Assembly: GCA_900199595.1 (NCBI GenBank)
Contig: FZRB01000021.1
Coordinates: forward strand, 1-64,000
Reading direction: 5' to 3'
DNA length: 64,000 nt
Source of the DNA: Lachnospiraceae bacterium
GTDB taxonomy: Bacteria; Bacillota; Clostridia; Lachnospirales; Lachnospiraceae
Of the stretch, positions 17,501 through 27,398 are shown piece by piece. How positions within the stretch are numbered: the first letter of the stretch is position 1; each line of letters opens with the position of its first letter. Made by a program: the position numbers and the translations under genes. The notes beneath the pieces are model-generated. The model saw only the letters and a program-made list of their open reading frames with translations, was not told the DNA's origin and did not search any database.

Positions 17501-18577
17501 ATGAAGGAAATGCTTGAAAAGATCAAACTGGAAGCAGAGAGAAGAATAACCGAATCCGGTACTCCTGAAGCACTGGATGAGATCAAGGTATCTGTTCTCG
17601 GAAAAAAAGGAGAGCTAACCCAGATACTTAAGGGAATGAAAGACCTTACTCCTGAAGAGAGACCAAAAGTCGGACAGCTTGTAAATGAAGCGAGAGCTCA
17701 GATAGAAGAGAAAATGAATGAGAAGAGAGATGCAATAAGAAGAGAGCTTCTCACTCAGAAGATGGCAAGAGAGACCATCGACGTAACTCTTCCGGGCAAG
17801 AAGATGATAAGAGGTCATAAGCACCCTAATCAGATAGCACTTGAGGATCTGGAGAGAGTATTTATCGGAATGGGCTATGAAGTTGTAGATGGTCCTGAAG
17901 TAGAGTATGACCGTATGAACTTTAAGCTCTTAAATATTCCTGAGAATCATCCTGCAAAGGACGAGCAGGATACATTTTATATAGCAAGAGGCGAGACTAC
18001 TGAGCAGGATATCCTTCTCAGAACCCAGACCTCTTCAGTTCAGGCAAGAATCATGCTTGCTGCAGGAAAGCTTAAGGAAACCTCAAAGGGCTTCCCTGAG
18101 AGAGACCTCCCGATTAAGATCATATCACCGGGTCGTGTATTCAGATCCGACGAAGTAGATGCAACTCATTCACCATCCTTCCATCAGGTAGAGGGACTTG
18201 TAATAGGTAAAAATGTAACCATGGCTGACCTAAAGGGAACCCTGGATCAGTTCGCTACTAACTTCTTCGGACCGAAGACGAAAACAAAGCTTCGTCCACA
18301 TCATTTCCCATTCACAGAGCCATCTGCAGAGGTAGATGTTACCTGCTTCAAATGCGGCGGCAAGGGCTGTGGTGTATGCAAGGGTTCAGGTTGGATAGAA
18401 ATACTCGGCTGTGGAATGGTACATCCTCATGTGCTTGAGATGTGCGGTATCGACCCAGAGGTATACAGTGGTTTCGCATTTGGTATCGGACTTGAAAGAG
18501 TCGCACTGTTAAAATACGAGATCGCGGACATGCGTCTGATGTACGAGAATGATATCAGATTCTTAGAGCAGTTCTAG
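17501..18577 (+). CDS. pheS: Phenylalanine--tRNA ligase alpha subunit
   Basis: Catalytic subunit of the alpha2-beta2 PheRS. The N-terminal coiled coil (about residues 1-85) precedes the class II core, with GYEVVDGPEVEYDRMNFKLLNIPENHPAKDEQDTFY, the motif 2 region (PGRVFRSDEVDATHSPSFHQVEGLVI) and the motif 3 FGIGLERVALLKY. A small Cys cluster (CFKCGGKGCGVCKGSG), seen in many Firmicute PheS proteins, lies before motif 3. GGAGG precedes the ATG. It is the first gene after the Phe T-box, with pheT 18 bases downstream. Confidence 0.98.
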   Translation: MKEMLEKIKLEAERRITESGTPEALDEIKVSVLGKKGELTQILKGMKDLTPEERPKVGQLVNEARAQIEEKMNEKRDAIRRELLTQKMARETIDVTLPGKKMIRGHKHPNQIALEDLERVFIGMGYEVVDGPEVEYDRMNFKLLNIPENHPAKDEQDTFYIARGETTEQDILLRTQTSSVQARIMLAAGKLKETSKGFPERDLPIKIISPGRVFRSDEVDATHSPSFHQVEGLVIGKNVTMADLKGTLDQFATNFFGPKTKTKLRPHHFPFTEPSAEVDVTCFKCGGKGCGVCKGSGWIEILGCGMVHPHVLEMCGIDPEVYSGFAFGIGLERVALLKYEIADMRLMYENDIRFLEQF

Positions 18578-18595
18578 TTAGGAGGAGAAAAGATT

Positions 18596-21028
18596 ATGAA
18601 CACACCTATATCATGGATAAAAGCATATGTTCCTGACCTGAATGTATCACCTCAGGAATTCGTAGATAAAATAACCCTTTCAGGTTCTCATGTGGAGAAT
18701 TACAATCAGTACAATAAGAATCTGGAGAAGATAGTAGTAGGAAAGGTTCTTTCCATAGAAAAGCATCCGGATGCAGATAAGCTGGTTATCTGTCAGGTGG
18801 ATGTGGGAGAGTCAGAGCCGATTCAGATAGTAACCGGTGCATCAAATGTTGTTGTGGGAGCTCTTGTTCCTACAGTTCTTGATGGCGGTAAGGTTGCTGG
18901 CGGACATGACGGTGGAGAGCTTCCTCCTGATGGTATCCGTATCAAGGCAGGAAAGCTGAGAGGAATCCCTTCAGCAGGTATGATGTGCGCTATAGAGGAA
19001 CTGGGTTCATCCAGAGACCTTTACCCTGAAGCACCTGAAGACGGCATCTACATTTTCCCTGACAAAGCAGGTGTAAAGCCGGGAGACGATGCAGTAAAGG
19101 CACTGGGACTTGATGATACAAATGTAGAGTACGAGATCACTTCAAACAGAGTAGACTGCTTCTCCATCATAGGTATGGCAAGAGAAGCTGCAGCTACCTT
19201 TGATCTTGATTTCAAGCCTCCTGTAGTTGAAGTACAGGAAAAATCAAAGGAAGAAACAAAGGACTATATATCAGTTGATATACAGGACACAAAGCTTTGT
19301 AAGAGATATATTGCAAGAGTAGTAAAAAATGTAAAAATAGGACCTTCACCTAAGTGGATGCAGGACAGACTCCGCAGCCAGGGTATCAGATCCATTAATA
19401 ACATCGTTGATATAACCAACTATGTAATGGAAGAAATGGGACAGCCTATGCACGCATTTGACCTGTCCACTATTGCAGGTAATAAGATTGTTGTAAAATG
19501 CGCTTCAGACGGCGATAAGTTCACAACTCTTGATGGAATCGAGAGAGAGCTTTCAAAGGATGTACTTATGATCTGTGATGGCGAGAAGGAAGTTGCCATA
19601 GCCGGAATCATGGGTGGTGAGAATTCGATGGTTACAGAGACCATGGATACACTTCTTTTCGAGGCTGCCTGCTTCGATGGAACAAATATCCGTCTGTCAG
19701 AGAGAAGACTTGGACTTAGAACTGATTCAGCCGGCAAGTTCGAGAAGGGACTTGACCCGAATCTTGCAGAGGAAGCCATAAACCGTGCCTGCCAGCTTGT
19801 TGAAGAAATGGGCTGCGGTGAAGTACTTAAGGGCGCTGTTGATGTATATCCTGAGCCGGTTATGCCATGGACACTTCCATTTGAGCCGGACAAGATGAAT
19901 GCTCTGCTTGGACTTAATATCCCTGTAGATACACAGCTTCATATATATGACAGACTCGGTCTTACCTATAATGAGGCAGACCAGACACTTACAATACCTA
20001 CCTTCAGACAGGACCTTCTCTGCATGGCAGATCTTGCTGAGGAGATAGCTCGTATATATGGTTATGATAAGATTCCATCAACACTTCCTACAACAAATGC
20101 CGGTATAGGAGGCATCTCCTATGAAGAAGGAATCAACAGAATAGCAAGAAGCGTTTCAGAGGATAACGGTTTCTCACAGGCTATGTTCTACAGCTTTGAG
20201 AGTCCGAAGGTTTATGATAAGCTGCTCATTCCTGCTGACAGTTCAGTGAGACAGGCGGTTAAGATCATGAATCCTCTGGGAGAGGACTTCAGTATAATGA
20301 GAACTCTGCCACTTAACGGACTTCTTACTTCACTTTCTATCAACTTTAATAGAAGAAACAAGAATGTACGTCTCTATGAGCTGGGTAAGGTATATCTTCC
20401 GAAGGAGCTTCCTCTTAAGGAACTTCCTGAAGAAAAGGAGAGACTTGCTCTCGGAATGTATGGAGACGGAGACTTCTTCACACTTAAGGGTGTAGTTGAA
20501 GAGCTTCTTACAAAGCTTGGCTTCGGTAAGGACTGTGATTTTGTTCCTACAAAGGATTATCCATATCTTCATCCGGGCAGACAGGCAAATATCCAGAAGG
20601 GTAAGATGCATGTCGGTTATATCGGACAGCTTCATCCTGAAGCAGCTCTTAACTACGATATGAAGACAGAGGTTTATGTTGCAGTTATCAACATGGACGT
20701 AGCTTCCATGCTTGCTAAGTTTGATGTTAAATATACAGGTATCGCTAAGTTCCCTGCTACAACAAGAGATCTTGCGCTTGTATGCAGTAAGGATACATAT
20801 GTAGGCGATATAGAGAAGATAATCCGTAAGAATGCAGGACAGTATCTCGAGAGCCTGGAGCTCTTCGATGTATACGAAGGTGAGCAGGTCGGAGAAGGAA
20901 AGAAGAGCGTGGCATTTGCCCTTGCTTTCAGAAGTGCTGACCATACACTTAAGGATGATGAAGTTAATCCTGCTATCGACAAGATCCTCGGCGCACTTTC
21001 CGCTGAAGGGATCGAAATCAGAGCATAA
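18596..21028 (+). CDS. pheT: Phenylalanine--tRNA ligase beta subunit
   Basis: Non-catalytic partner of PheS that carries the editing site and binds tRNA. Domains in order: N-terminal B1, an EMAP/tRNA-binding OB fold (about residues 40-155, VVGKVLSIEKHPDADKLVICQVDVG), the B3/B4 editing domain (VDITNYVMEEMGQPMHAFDL), B5, a catalytic-like class II fold, and the C-terminal FDX-ACB anticodon domain (FPATTRDLALVCSKDTYVGDIE). The 810-residue length is ordinary. An AGGAGG ribosome site precedes the start. Ends with a TGACA-family terminator. Confidence 0.98.
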   Translation: MNTPISWIKAYVPDLNVSPQEFVDKITLSGSHVENYNQYNKNLEKIVVGKVLSIEKHPDADKLVICQVDVGESEPIQIVTGASNVVVGALVPTVLDGGKVAGGHDGGELPPDGIRIKAGKLRGIPSAGMMCAIEELGSSRDLYPEAPEDGIYIFPDKAGVKPGDDAVKALGLDDTNVEYEITSNRVDCFSIIGMAREAAATFDLDFKPPVVEVQEKSKEETKDYISVDIQDTKLCKRYIARVVKNVKIGPSPKWMQDRLRSQGIRSINNIVDITNYVMEEMGQPMHAFDLSTIAGNKIVVKCASDGDKFTTLDGIERELSKDVLMICDGEKEVAIAGIMGGENSMVTETMDTLLFEAACFDGTNIRLSERRLGLRTDSAGKFEKGLDPNLAEEAINRACQLVEEMGCGEVLKGAVDVYPEPVMPWTLPFEPDKMNALLGLNIPVDTQLHIYDRLGLTYNEADQTLTIPTFRQDLLCMADLAEEIARIYGYDKIPSTLPTTNAGIGGISYEEGINRIARSVSEDNGFSQAMFYSFESPKVYDKLLIPADSSVRQAVKIMNPLGEDFSIMRTLPLNGLLTSLSINFNRRNKNVRLYELGKVYLPKELPLKELPEEKERLALGMYGDGDFFTLKGVVEELLTKLGFGKDCDFVPTKDYPYLHPGRQANIQKGKMHVGYIGQLHPEAALNYDMKTEVYVAVINMDVASMLAKFDVKYTGIAKFPATTRDLALVCSKDTYVGDIEKIIRKNAGQYLESLELFDVYEGEQVGEGKKSVAFALAFRSADHTLKDDEVNPAIDKILGALSAEGIEIRA

Positions 21029-21044
21029 TACTGGTTAACATAAA

Positions 21045-21086
21045 ATGATGACAATTTTTCATCTGATGAAAAATTGTCATCTTATT
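21045..21086 (+). terminator. Terminator after pheT (TGACA family)
   Basis: GATGACAATTTTTCAT (21047-21062), CTG loop, ATGAAAAATTGTCATC (21066-21081): a 16-bp perfect stem followed by TTATT. It is preceded by GGTTAACATAAAA. The short T tract may let some transcription reach queA. Confidence 0.8.
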
Positions 21087-21100
21087 GGAGTTGAGAATAT

Positions 21101-22231
21101 ATGGACGTTAAGGATTTTTATTACGATCTGCCCCAGGAGCTTATAGCTCAGGATCCGCTGGAGAAACGAGACAACTCGAGACTCATGGTGATTCACAGGG
21201 ATACCGGGGAGATAGAGCATAAGCATTTTCATGATATAACTGAATATCTAAATCCCGGAGACTGCCTTGTTATCAATGATACCAAGGTTATTCCTGCCCG
21301 TCTTCTGGGCGAGAAGGAAGGAACGGGAGCGGCTATCGAGGTTCTGCTGCTTAAGAACAAAGGTGATAATGTATGGGAATGTCTTGTGAAACCCGGTAAG
21401 AAGATGAAACCCGGTGCAAGGGTGCTTTTCGGGGTTGAGACAGAGAATAAAGGTACGGCAGAAGAGGGAAATGATGAAAACTCTGACGGATTCAAGAAAG
21501 CAATTCTCACAGGTGAGGTCCTGGACGTTGTCGAAGAAGGAAACCGCCTTATTAAATTCACCTATGAAGGTATATGGGAGGAAGTGCTGGACAGTCTGGG
21601 AGAGATGCCCCTTCCGCCATATATAACTCATAAACTTGAAGATAAGAACCGTTATCAGACTGTTTATGCAAAGAATACGGGAAGTGCTGCGGCACCTACC
21701 GCAGGACTGCATTTTACTGAGGAACTTCTTAAACAGATAGAGGATATGGGAGTAAAGATAGCCAGATTGACTCTTCATGTGGGACTGGGAACCTTCAGAC
21801 CTGTCAAAGTCGAGAAGATAGAGGACCATCACATGCATACCGAGTATTACGAGCTGTCTCAGGAAGCGGCTGATATAATAAATGAAACCAGAAGAAAAGG
21901 CGGCCGGGTAATCTCTGTCGGTACCACAAGCACCAGGACAATGGAAACTGTGGGAACTGCGCAAGGTTTACATAAAGTTGCTTCCGGCGAGTCTTATGAT
22001 GAAAGTAATGAATTAAAGCCTGCCAGCGGCTGGACCAGTATTTTTATATATCCAGGCTATGAATTCAAGGTGGTGGACAGTCTCATCACGAACTTCCACC
22101 TGCCCGAATCGACGCTGATCATGCTGGTATCAGCTTTCTACGAAAGAGAGGGCGTAATGAAAGCCTATGAGGAGGCTGTAAAGGAGCGCTACAGATTTTT
22201 CTCCTTTGGAGATGCTATGATTTTGTTATGA
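21101..22231 (+). CDS. queA: S-adenosylmethionine:tRNA ribosyltransferase-isomerase
   Basis: Transfers and isomerises the ribosyl group of SAM onto 7-aminomethyl-7-deazaguanine in tRNA to make epoxyqueuosine. QueA signatures: [25 protein letters not shown] at the start, [73 protein letters not shown] and [17 protein letters not shown]. At 376 residues it is slightly long because of an acidic insertion near residue 115. The stop overlaps the GDPD gene start by 4 bases. Confidence 0.97.
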   Translation: MDVKDFYYDLPQELIAQDPLEKRDNSRLMVIHRDTGEIEHKHFHDITEYLNPGDCLVINDTKVIPARLLGEKEGTGAAIEVLLLKNKGDNVWECLVKPGKKMKPGARVLFGVETENKGTAEEGNDENSDGFKKAILTGEVLDVVEEGNRLIKFTYEGIWEEVLDSLGEMPLPPYITHKLEDKNRYQTVYAKNTGSAAAPTAGLHFTEELLKQIEDMGVKIARLTLHVGLGTFRPVKVEKIEDHHMHTEYYELSQEAADIINETRRKGGRVISVGTTSTRTMETVGTAQGLHKVASGESYDESNELKPASGWTSIFIYPGYEFKVVDSLITNFHLPESTLIMLVSAFYEREGVMKAYEEAVKERYRFFSFGDAMILL

Positions 22232-24048
22232 AAAATATACGTGACAGTATAAAGTTATTCAGATTTAATATTGTTAATACGCTGTTGTTTGAAATATTCA
22301 TCACAACAGTTTCTTTTGCTGTCCTGATTCCGCTTTATTACGCATTTATCAACCTTGCTATTAACCTGTCAGGTATAAGCTACATGACAAAGGAAAATGT
22401 CGGAAAGTTCTTTAAAGCTCCGTCGACCTACGCATTAATCATAATTATGATGCTTTTTATATCCATGTATATAATGATAAATGTATCCGCAATAAGCTAT
22501 TCATATTATAGGGCTGACCGGTTAAAGAAGACCGGGCCGGTCAGAATGGCGCTGGTGGGAATAAGGTCTGCACTGAGGATGCTTCGTCCCAAAAACTATC
22601 CAATGATTTTCCTTCTTCTATGTTACCTTCCCGTAATAGGAAATGTAATTCTTACCATAAGGCTTCTGAACATTAAAGCCCCCTACGTAATAGACATATT
22701 ATCCTTTAATATGTATGTAACAATTTCAGTTCTGGCGGTTTATGCATTGATCGTTATTCTTTCGCTTAGACACGTTTATGTTATACATATATATAATGTA
22801 GATAAAGTTGATTATTTTGAGGCGGCGCGTCTTTCAAAAGAAACTTTGAAGGGTAAGAAATTCAGGACTCTTCTTGATCTTTTTGGTTGGCTTATTATTA
22901 CCATTGGAATTCCGGGTGCTTTGCTATATATCTATAATGGCCCTGTGCTGGATTCGGTTATCAAATCTGCGCTTGCAATTCGTGTGACGGGAATGATATA
23001 CGAAACTGTTCGTATAGTTTTTGCAGGTATCTATGTTCTGTTCGGACTTCCATTCATCTATTCATATATCTGTAATTCTTACTATAATCATGTTCTTCGT
23101 GATGAAGAATTACCGAGTATCGATGATCTGGAAGAATACGATGCAAAGAAGACGGGAAAAATTGAAAGAAGAATATTTGCGGTTATTCTGATTGTTGCTA
23201 TTATTCTGGACGGAGGCTTTTATCTTCTTAAAAGATATAATGTTATTTCCGTAAATGCAGACTATATGAATAAAGTAAAGGTTACAGCTCATAGAGGTGA
23301 TTCGAAGAAGGCGCCGGAAAATACGCTGGCTGCCTTTGAAAAGGCAATTGAAAACGGAGCCGACGTGATAGAGCTGGATGTGAGGCAGACCAAGGACGGT
23401 GAGATAGTCATAATGCATGATGAAAATCTGAAACGTACCTGCGGGGTTGATGCCAAGGTTGGAGACCTTACTTACGCAGAACTGCAGCGCTGCAGTGCCG
23501 GTGTCACATTTAAAGGAAAGAATAAGGATATATACAGAAACGAAAAAATTCCGACTCTGAGAGACGCATTTGACCTGATAGGTGACAGGGCTGAGGTTAA
23601 TATCGAGCTTAAGCCTGCCAAAACAGATACTGATCTGGAAAAAAGAGTGGCAGAGATAATTAATGAATACGATTATTACGATAATTGTGTGGTTGCCTCC
23701 CTTGTTTACAAATCCATCAAAAAAACCAAGAAGGCAGACCCCAAAATAAAAACTATCTATGTCATGGCTATGGCTATGGGTGATTTTTATAATCTTGAAT
23801 ATGCAGACGGCTTCAGTATAAAACACCGCTTTATCAACAGAGAGGTTATAAAGAATTCTCATAAGGTGGGAAAAGAAGTATATGCCTGGACCATAGACGA
23901 CAAGGAAGTGCTGGAGAATATGATGCTTCTTGATGTGGACTCCATCATAACCAATAATCCGGGCTATATAAGAAGAGCTATGTACGAGAACTATTATGGA
24001 GATACACTTATAAAAAGAATAAATGCTTTTCTGGACAGTCAGCTTTGA
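22228..24048 (+). CDS. Membrane-bound glycerophosphodiester phosphodiesterase
   Basis: Predicted to hydrolyse glycerophosphodiesters to glycerol-3-phosphate and an alcohol at the membrane. The N-terminal 340 residues carry about seven to eight hydrophobic segments, the GDPD membrane-associated domain seen in Gram-positive YhdW-like proteins. The catalytic domain starts at about residue 350 with [54 protein letters not shown]. This includes the HRG, ENT, the ExD metal pair and HD residues needed for activity, with YAWTIDD near the end. ATGA overlap with queA indicates translational coupling. Confidence 0.93.
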   Translation: MKNIRDSIKLFRFNIVNTLLFEIFITTVSFAVLIPLYYAFINLAINLSGISYMTKENVGKFFKAPSTYALIIIMMLFISMYIMINVSAISYSYYRADRLKKTGPVRMALVGIRSALRMLRPKNYPMIFLLLCYLPVIGNVILTIRLLNIKAPYVIDILSFNMYVTISVLAVYALIVILSLRHVYVIHIYNVDKVDYFEAARLSKETLKGKKFRTLLDLFGWLIITIGIPGALLYIYNGPVLDSVIKSALAIRVTGMIYETVRIVFAGIYVLFGLPFIYSYICNSYYNHVLRDEELPSIDDLEEYDAKKTGKIERRIFAVILIVAIILDGGFYLLKRYNVISVNADYMNKVKVTAHRGDSKKAPENTLAAFEKAIENGADVIELDVRQTKDGEIVIMHDENLKRTCGVDAKVGDLTYAELQRCSAGVTFKGKNKDIYRNEKIPTLRDAFDLIGDRAEVNIELKPAKTDTDLEKRVAEIINEYDYYDNCVVASLVYKSIKKTKKADPKIKTIYVMAMAMGDFYNLEYADGFSIKHRFINREVIKNSHKVGKEVYAWTIDDKEVLENMMLLDVDSIITNNPGYIRRAMYENYYGDTLIKRINAFLDSQL

Positions 24049-24073
24049 CAGCGCTGACGTATTGTAATATACT
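24045..24073 (+). promoter_or_regulatory. Sigma-A promoter overlapping a stop codon
   Basis: TTGACA (24045-24050), a 17-base spacer and TATACT (24068-24073). The -35 includes the stop codon of the GDPD gene. TGACGTAT occurs twice, at 24055 and 24075, flanking the -10. Confidence 0.75.
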
Positions 24074-24137
24074 GTGACGTATGTCGTAAAAATGTCATAT
24101 CATCCTACGCAAAACAAAGGATTTATAGGAGAATAAA

Positions 24138-24629
24138 ATGATTCACTATTTAATAGTATTTTTTATATCAATGGTACCACTTATTGAGCTTAGACTTGCC
24201 ATACCTTATGCAGTAGGGCATGGACTTAACATGCCTCTTTCATATCTTGTGGCAATAGTTGGAAATATGATTCCTGTGCCGATTATCTTCTTTTTTGCAA
24301 GAAGAGTTCTGGAGTGGGGAACAAAGTTTAACTGGCCTAAGGGATTTGGCTGGATAGGTAAATTCTTCCACTTCTGTCTTGAAAAAGGAGAAAAGGGTGG
24401 AAAAAAACTGACTGAAAAATCAGAAAGAAGCACTTATGTGGCTTTACTTTTATTTGTAGGTATACCGCTTCCGGGAACAGGAGCCTGGACAGGTACCCTT
24501 GCAGCCAGCATACTTGACCTGGATTTTAAGAAGAGTGTTATTGCTGTATTGGGTGGTATAGTACTAGCCGGAGTGATAATGGGACTGGGAAGTCTGGGAC
24601 TTTTCAGCGCCATTCGTGCCCTATTTTAA
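24138..24629 (+). CDS. Small multidrug-export-family (COG2426) membrane protein
   Basis: A 163-residue protein with about four hydrophobic segments. The start MIHYLIVFFISMVPLIELRLAIPYAVGHGL, VGNMIPVPIIFFFARRVLEW and the re-entrant-like FVGIPLPGTGAWTGTLAASIL are conserved in the COG2426 'small multi-drug export' family, which is distantly related to DedA-like membrane proteins. The transport role is by annotation tradition only. It has its own promoter at 24045 and AGGAG before the start. The interspersed repeat at 24630 follows directly. Confidence 0.85.
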   Translation: MIHYLIVFFISMVPLIELRLAIPYAVGHGLNMPLSYLVAIVGNMIPVPIIFFFARRVLEWGTKFNWPKGFGWIGKFFHFCLEKGEKGGKKLTEKSERSTYVALLLFVGIPLPGTGAWTGTLAASILDLDFKKSVIAVLGGIVLAGVIMGLGSLGLFSAIRALF

Positions 24630-24683
24630 AACCTTTTGAGAGGAAGCTGTCAGCTGCTCCTTCAGCTGACGGATGAGGTGTAT
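24630..24683. repeat. Interspersed repeat providing a ribosome site
   Basis: GTCAGCTG (24649-24656) pairs with CAGCTGAC (24663-24670), followed by GGATGAGGTGTATA. GAGG at 24675-24678 serves as Shine-Dalgarno for the ATG at 24690. The arrangement GGAAGxTGTCA...TGACGGATGAGG recalls a repeat I associate with many clostridial genomes. Related copies: 31757, 37133, 41822, 51649. Confidence 0.65.
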
Positions 24684-24689
24684 ATATAA

Positions 24690-25748
24690 ATGACAGGATT
24701 ATTAAATAAAAAAAGAATATCTGCCATCCTGATCTTATGCGTTATTCTCTCCCTTGCCGGCTGTGGTAAAAAGAAAGAAGAGCCGACTACAGAGACTACA
24801 GAATCAGCTGAGCTGGGACTTACAGACTCGGATGGTTTTGTGACTGTTAAGGATTATGTTGCGACTCTGCAGGATAATGTAAGGATACGTAGAGAAGCTA
24901 AAGAGGATGCGGATGTATATATAACACTTGATAAGGGCGTAAATCTCACGCGTACCGGAATCAAGGACGAGTGGACCAGAGTTCTTCTCAATGGAAGCAG
25001 CTTCTATGTACAGTCAAAGTATGTGGAGGAGACTAACATTAAATGGGCTACGGAAACCGAGGTAGAAAGAACCAGCCATATTGTTTATATCGATCCTGCC
25101 AAGCAGATCAGCGAGGATATGACATTTGAACCTGTCAGTCCGGATATAGAAGCTCCATCCGGAGCGACAAAAGCTACATTTACAGATGCACTTGGAATGA
25201 AGCGCAAGATGACTTCATCTGCAGTGGGGGTGGATTCCGGAGTTTTTGAGTATGATATAACAATGAAAATAGCCGAATACCTGAATGCTGAGCTTGTGAA
25301 AAGGGGTTATACGGTATACATGTCAAGAACGACAAATAATGTTGACCTCAGCAATGCCAAAAGAACTCAGATGTCAAATGCCTGCGGTGCGGAAATATAT
25401 ATAAAGCTTCAGACTCCTGCGGTAAATGACCCATCAGCGTCAGGAGTTCTCGGATTTATCACCACCTCTACCAATTCGCATACTGCCTCCAGGTATCAGA
25501 ATAATTATGAACTTTGCTACGATATCCTGAAGGAAGCCTGTGAGAATACTGATGCCAGAAGAATGGGAATATATGAAACAGATGATATGACTTCACTGAA
25601 TTATTCAGATGTTCCTGCAACTGTAATCAATATGGGATTCTTATCAAACGAGCTGGACGACGTATATCTTAATGATGATGGTTATAGAAAAAAGATGGCT
25701 CAGGGAATAGCAAACGGAATAGATCTGTATTTTAATGAAACAAAATAG
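24690..25748 (+). CDS. SH3-domain lipoprotein with degenerate amidase_3 domain
   Basis: A lipoprotein signal ends at LSLAGC (Cys near residue 25). A bacterial SH3 domain spans about residues 50-112 (DNVRIRREAKEDADVYITLDKGVNLTRTG). Residues 127-352 align with N-acetylmuramoyl-L-alanine amidase family 3, but the metal and catalytic residues are replaced. The DPGHGG motif reads DPAKQI, the ISIHANA motif reads IKLQTPA, and the catalytic Glu before GFLSN is Asn (VINMGFLSN). Only the Glu in GVFEYDI appears kept. It is therefore probably a wall-binding pseudoenzyme rather than an active amidase. The ribosome site comes from the repeat upstream. Confidence 0.85.
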   Translation: MTGLLNKKRISAILILCVILSLAGCGKKKEEPTTETTESAELGLTDSDGFVTVKDYVATLQDNVRIRREAKEDADVYITLDKGVNLTRTGIKDEWTRVLLNGSSFYVQSKYVEETNIKWATETEVERTSHIVYIDPAKQISEDMTFEPVSPDIEAPSGATKATFTDALGMKRKMTSSAVGVDSGVFEYDITMKIAEYLNAELVKRGYTVYMSRTTNNVDLSNAKRTQMSNACGAEIYIKLQTPAVNDPSASGVLGFITTSTNSHTASRYQNNYELCYDILKEACENTDARRMGIYETDDMTSLNYSDVPATVINMGFLSNELDDVYLNDDGYRKKMAQGIANGIDLYFNETK

Positions 25749-25827
25749 ATCATTAATCAGAAATAATAAATAGTACTTTAATATAGTAACAATAAATAGC
25801 GAAATATATCAAAAATATTAAAAAGCC

Positions 25828-25856
25828 TTGACATATATATTACGAAGTGTTAACAT
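25828..25856 (+). promoter_or_regulatory. Candidate promoter for the SleB-like gene
   Basis: TTGACA (25828-25833), 17-base spacer and TAACAT (25851-25856) in the 247-base AT-rich gap before 25996. The implied leader is about 130 bases. I saw no other clear structure in this gap. Confidence 0.6.
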
Positions 25857-25995
25857 GACCTTGTAATAAATATGTAACAATTGAGAGAAAAATGTAACAT
25901 TTGTTTACATAATATCGCATTTTTGTAATATTTTGTTAAAAAATAATAGTTTTTACACTATATTTTGTGGTTTTTAACAAAAGAGGCTGATTAAT

Positions 25996-27231
25996 ATGAA
26001 ACGAAGAACAGAGATAAAACTTGAAAGTGCAAAGCTATTCTCGAAGAAGTATATTTTCTCCGGAAGGTTTATAGTAAGAAACACACTTTGTGTGATTGTT
26101 CTTGCTGCTATGACAGGTTCCGCAGTTCTTGCTGCTGATGTAGTAGGTGACAGCAAAAGCATGAAAGCTGCTACAGCAAAGATATCAGAAGTTGCTGAAG
26201 TATCTAAGGTTGTTGCTGCTGAGGAAACTGCTCCGGAAGATCTTGGATATGTTGTTAAGCTTGAGAATACAGAGATGATGGATACATCTTCTATAGATAA
26301 TCTTTATGCAAGATTTGAAGAAGACGGCGTTGTACTTGCAAAGGCAAATAAAGCAGAATATCTCACACAGTCTGAAACAGACATGACTGACAAATACATA
26401 GTAGTTACTGAAGGCCTTAATCTTCGTGCTGAGGCATCTGAGGATGGAAATGTAATCTCAGTCCTTAATACCGGTGATTCCGGTAAGGTTGTTGGAACAG
26501 ATGGCGACTGGACAATGGTTGTTGATGGTTCCGCAGAGGGATATGTTAAGTCCGAGTTCATCGTAGTTGGTGATGCAGCTACAGAAATAGCTAAGAGAGC
26601 TGCAGATGAAAAGAGGACACTCAGAGAAGTCATCGGTGTTGATGAAGTAGAAGTAGCAGAGACTGACGAAGAGGAAGAGACTGAAGAAGTAGTTGAAGTT
26701 GCTGAAGCTGAAGCTGAGGAAGAGGAAGTAGTTGAGGAAGTTACTGAAGAGGTTGCAGAGGCTGAGGAAGAAGTAACAGAGGCTCCTGTAGAGGAAACAA
26801 CAGAGGTTGCTGAAGAAACAACAGAGGCTCCGGCAGAGACAACAGTTGAAGAAACAAAAGAAGCTCCTGTAAAAGCATCTGCTGATGATCTTTACCTTCT
26901 CGCAGCTATAGTATATGGAGAAGCTGGTAACCAGTCTTATGAAGGACAGCTTGCAGTTGCAAGTGTAGTAATGAACAGACTTCGCAGCGGACTCTGGGGC
27001 AGCTCACTTTCAGATGTTATCTATGCACCATATCAGTTTGAGGCTACAGGAACAAGTTATTTCCTTGAAGCACTTAGTACAGGTGGTACAGAGACATCAC
27101 TTAAGGCAGCACAGGATGCACTTAACGGTGCAAACAACGTAGGAAGCTACATGTACTTCCTGCCTACCTGGAATGTAGATACATCTACACTTTCAAGCTA
27201 CATGCAGATAGGTGATCACATTTTCTTTTAA
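25996..27231 (+). CDS. Exported SH3-SleB cell wall hydrolase
   Basis: A long signal peptide (about residues 1-47, cleavage near AVLAAD) leads to an SH3 domain (about 130-197, YIVVTEGLNLRAEASEDGNVIS). A glutamate/valine/threonine-rich low-complexity spacer spans about 215-295, and a C-terminal SleB/Hydrolase_2 domain starts at DDLYLLAAIVYGEAGNQSYEGQLAVASVVMNRL. The Glu in YGEAG corresponds to the catalytic acid of SleB lytic transglycosylases. The acidic spacer probably spans the wall. A TGACA-family terminator follows. Likely role: peptidoglycan cleavage in growth or separation; germination is possible but not indicated by context. Confidence 0.92.
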   Translation: MKRRTEIKLESAKLFSKKYIFSGRFIVRNTLCVIVLAAMTGSAVLAADVVGDSKSMKAATAKISEVAEVSKVVAAEETAPEDLGYVVKLENTEMMDTSSIDNLYARFEEDGVVLAKANKAEYLTQSETDMTDKYIVVTEGLNLRAEASEDGNVISVLNTGDSGKVVGTDGDWTMVVDGSAEGYVKSEFIVVGDAATEIAKRAADEKRTLREVIGVDEVEVAETDEEEETEEVVEVAEAEAEEEEVVEEVTEEVAEAEEEVTEAPVEETTEVAEETTEAPAETTVEETKEAPVKASADDLYLLAAIVYGEAGNQSYEGQLAVASVVMNRLRSGLWGSSLSDVIYAPYQFEATGTSYFLEALSTGGTETSLKAAQDALNGANNVGSYMYFLPTWNVDTSTLSSYMQIGDHIFF

Positions 27232-27259
27232 AACTTATTTCACAAAGAAACTCTTATAT

Positions 27260-27300
27260 AGGTGGCAGTTGAGTATATACTTCAACTGTCACCTTCTTTG
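27260..27300 (+). terminator. Terminator after the SleB-like gene (TGACA family)
   Basis: AGGTGGCAGTTGA (27260-27272) pairs with TCAACTGTCACCT (27282-27294) with one G-U pair, followed by TCTTTG. Confidence 0.8.
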
Positions 27301-27338
27301 TTAATTCTAATTAAATACCTCAGCGCTAGAAATATTGC

Positions 27339-27367
27339 TTGATTATAAAAATGATTTGTTCTATTAT
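27339..27367 (+). promoter_or_regulatory. Candidate argG promoter
   Basis: TTGATT (27339-27344), 17-base spacer and TATTAT (27362-27367), about 30 bases before the argG start. Confidence 0.6.
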
Positions 27368-27398
27368 TATGTAAGTGTTTTTTCAGGAGGATAAAAAT

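Noticed and set aside
24690-25748. Annotating the SH3 lipoprotein as an active N-acetylmuramoyl-L-alanine amidase
   Set aside because: Two metal ligands and the catalytic Glu are substituted, so activity is not supported.
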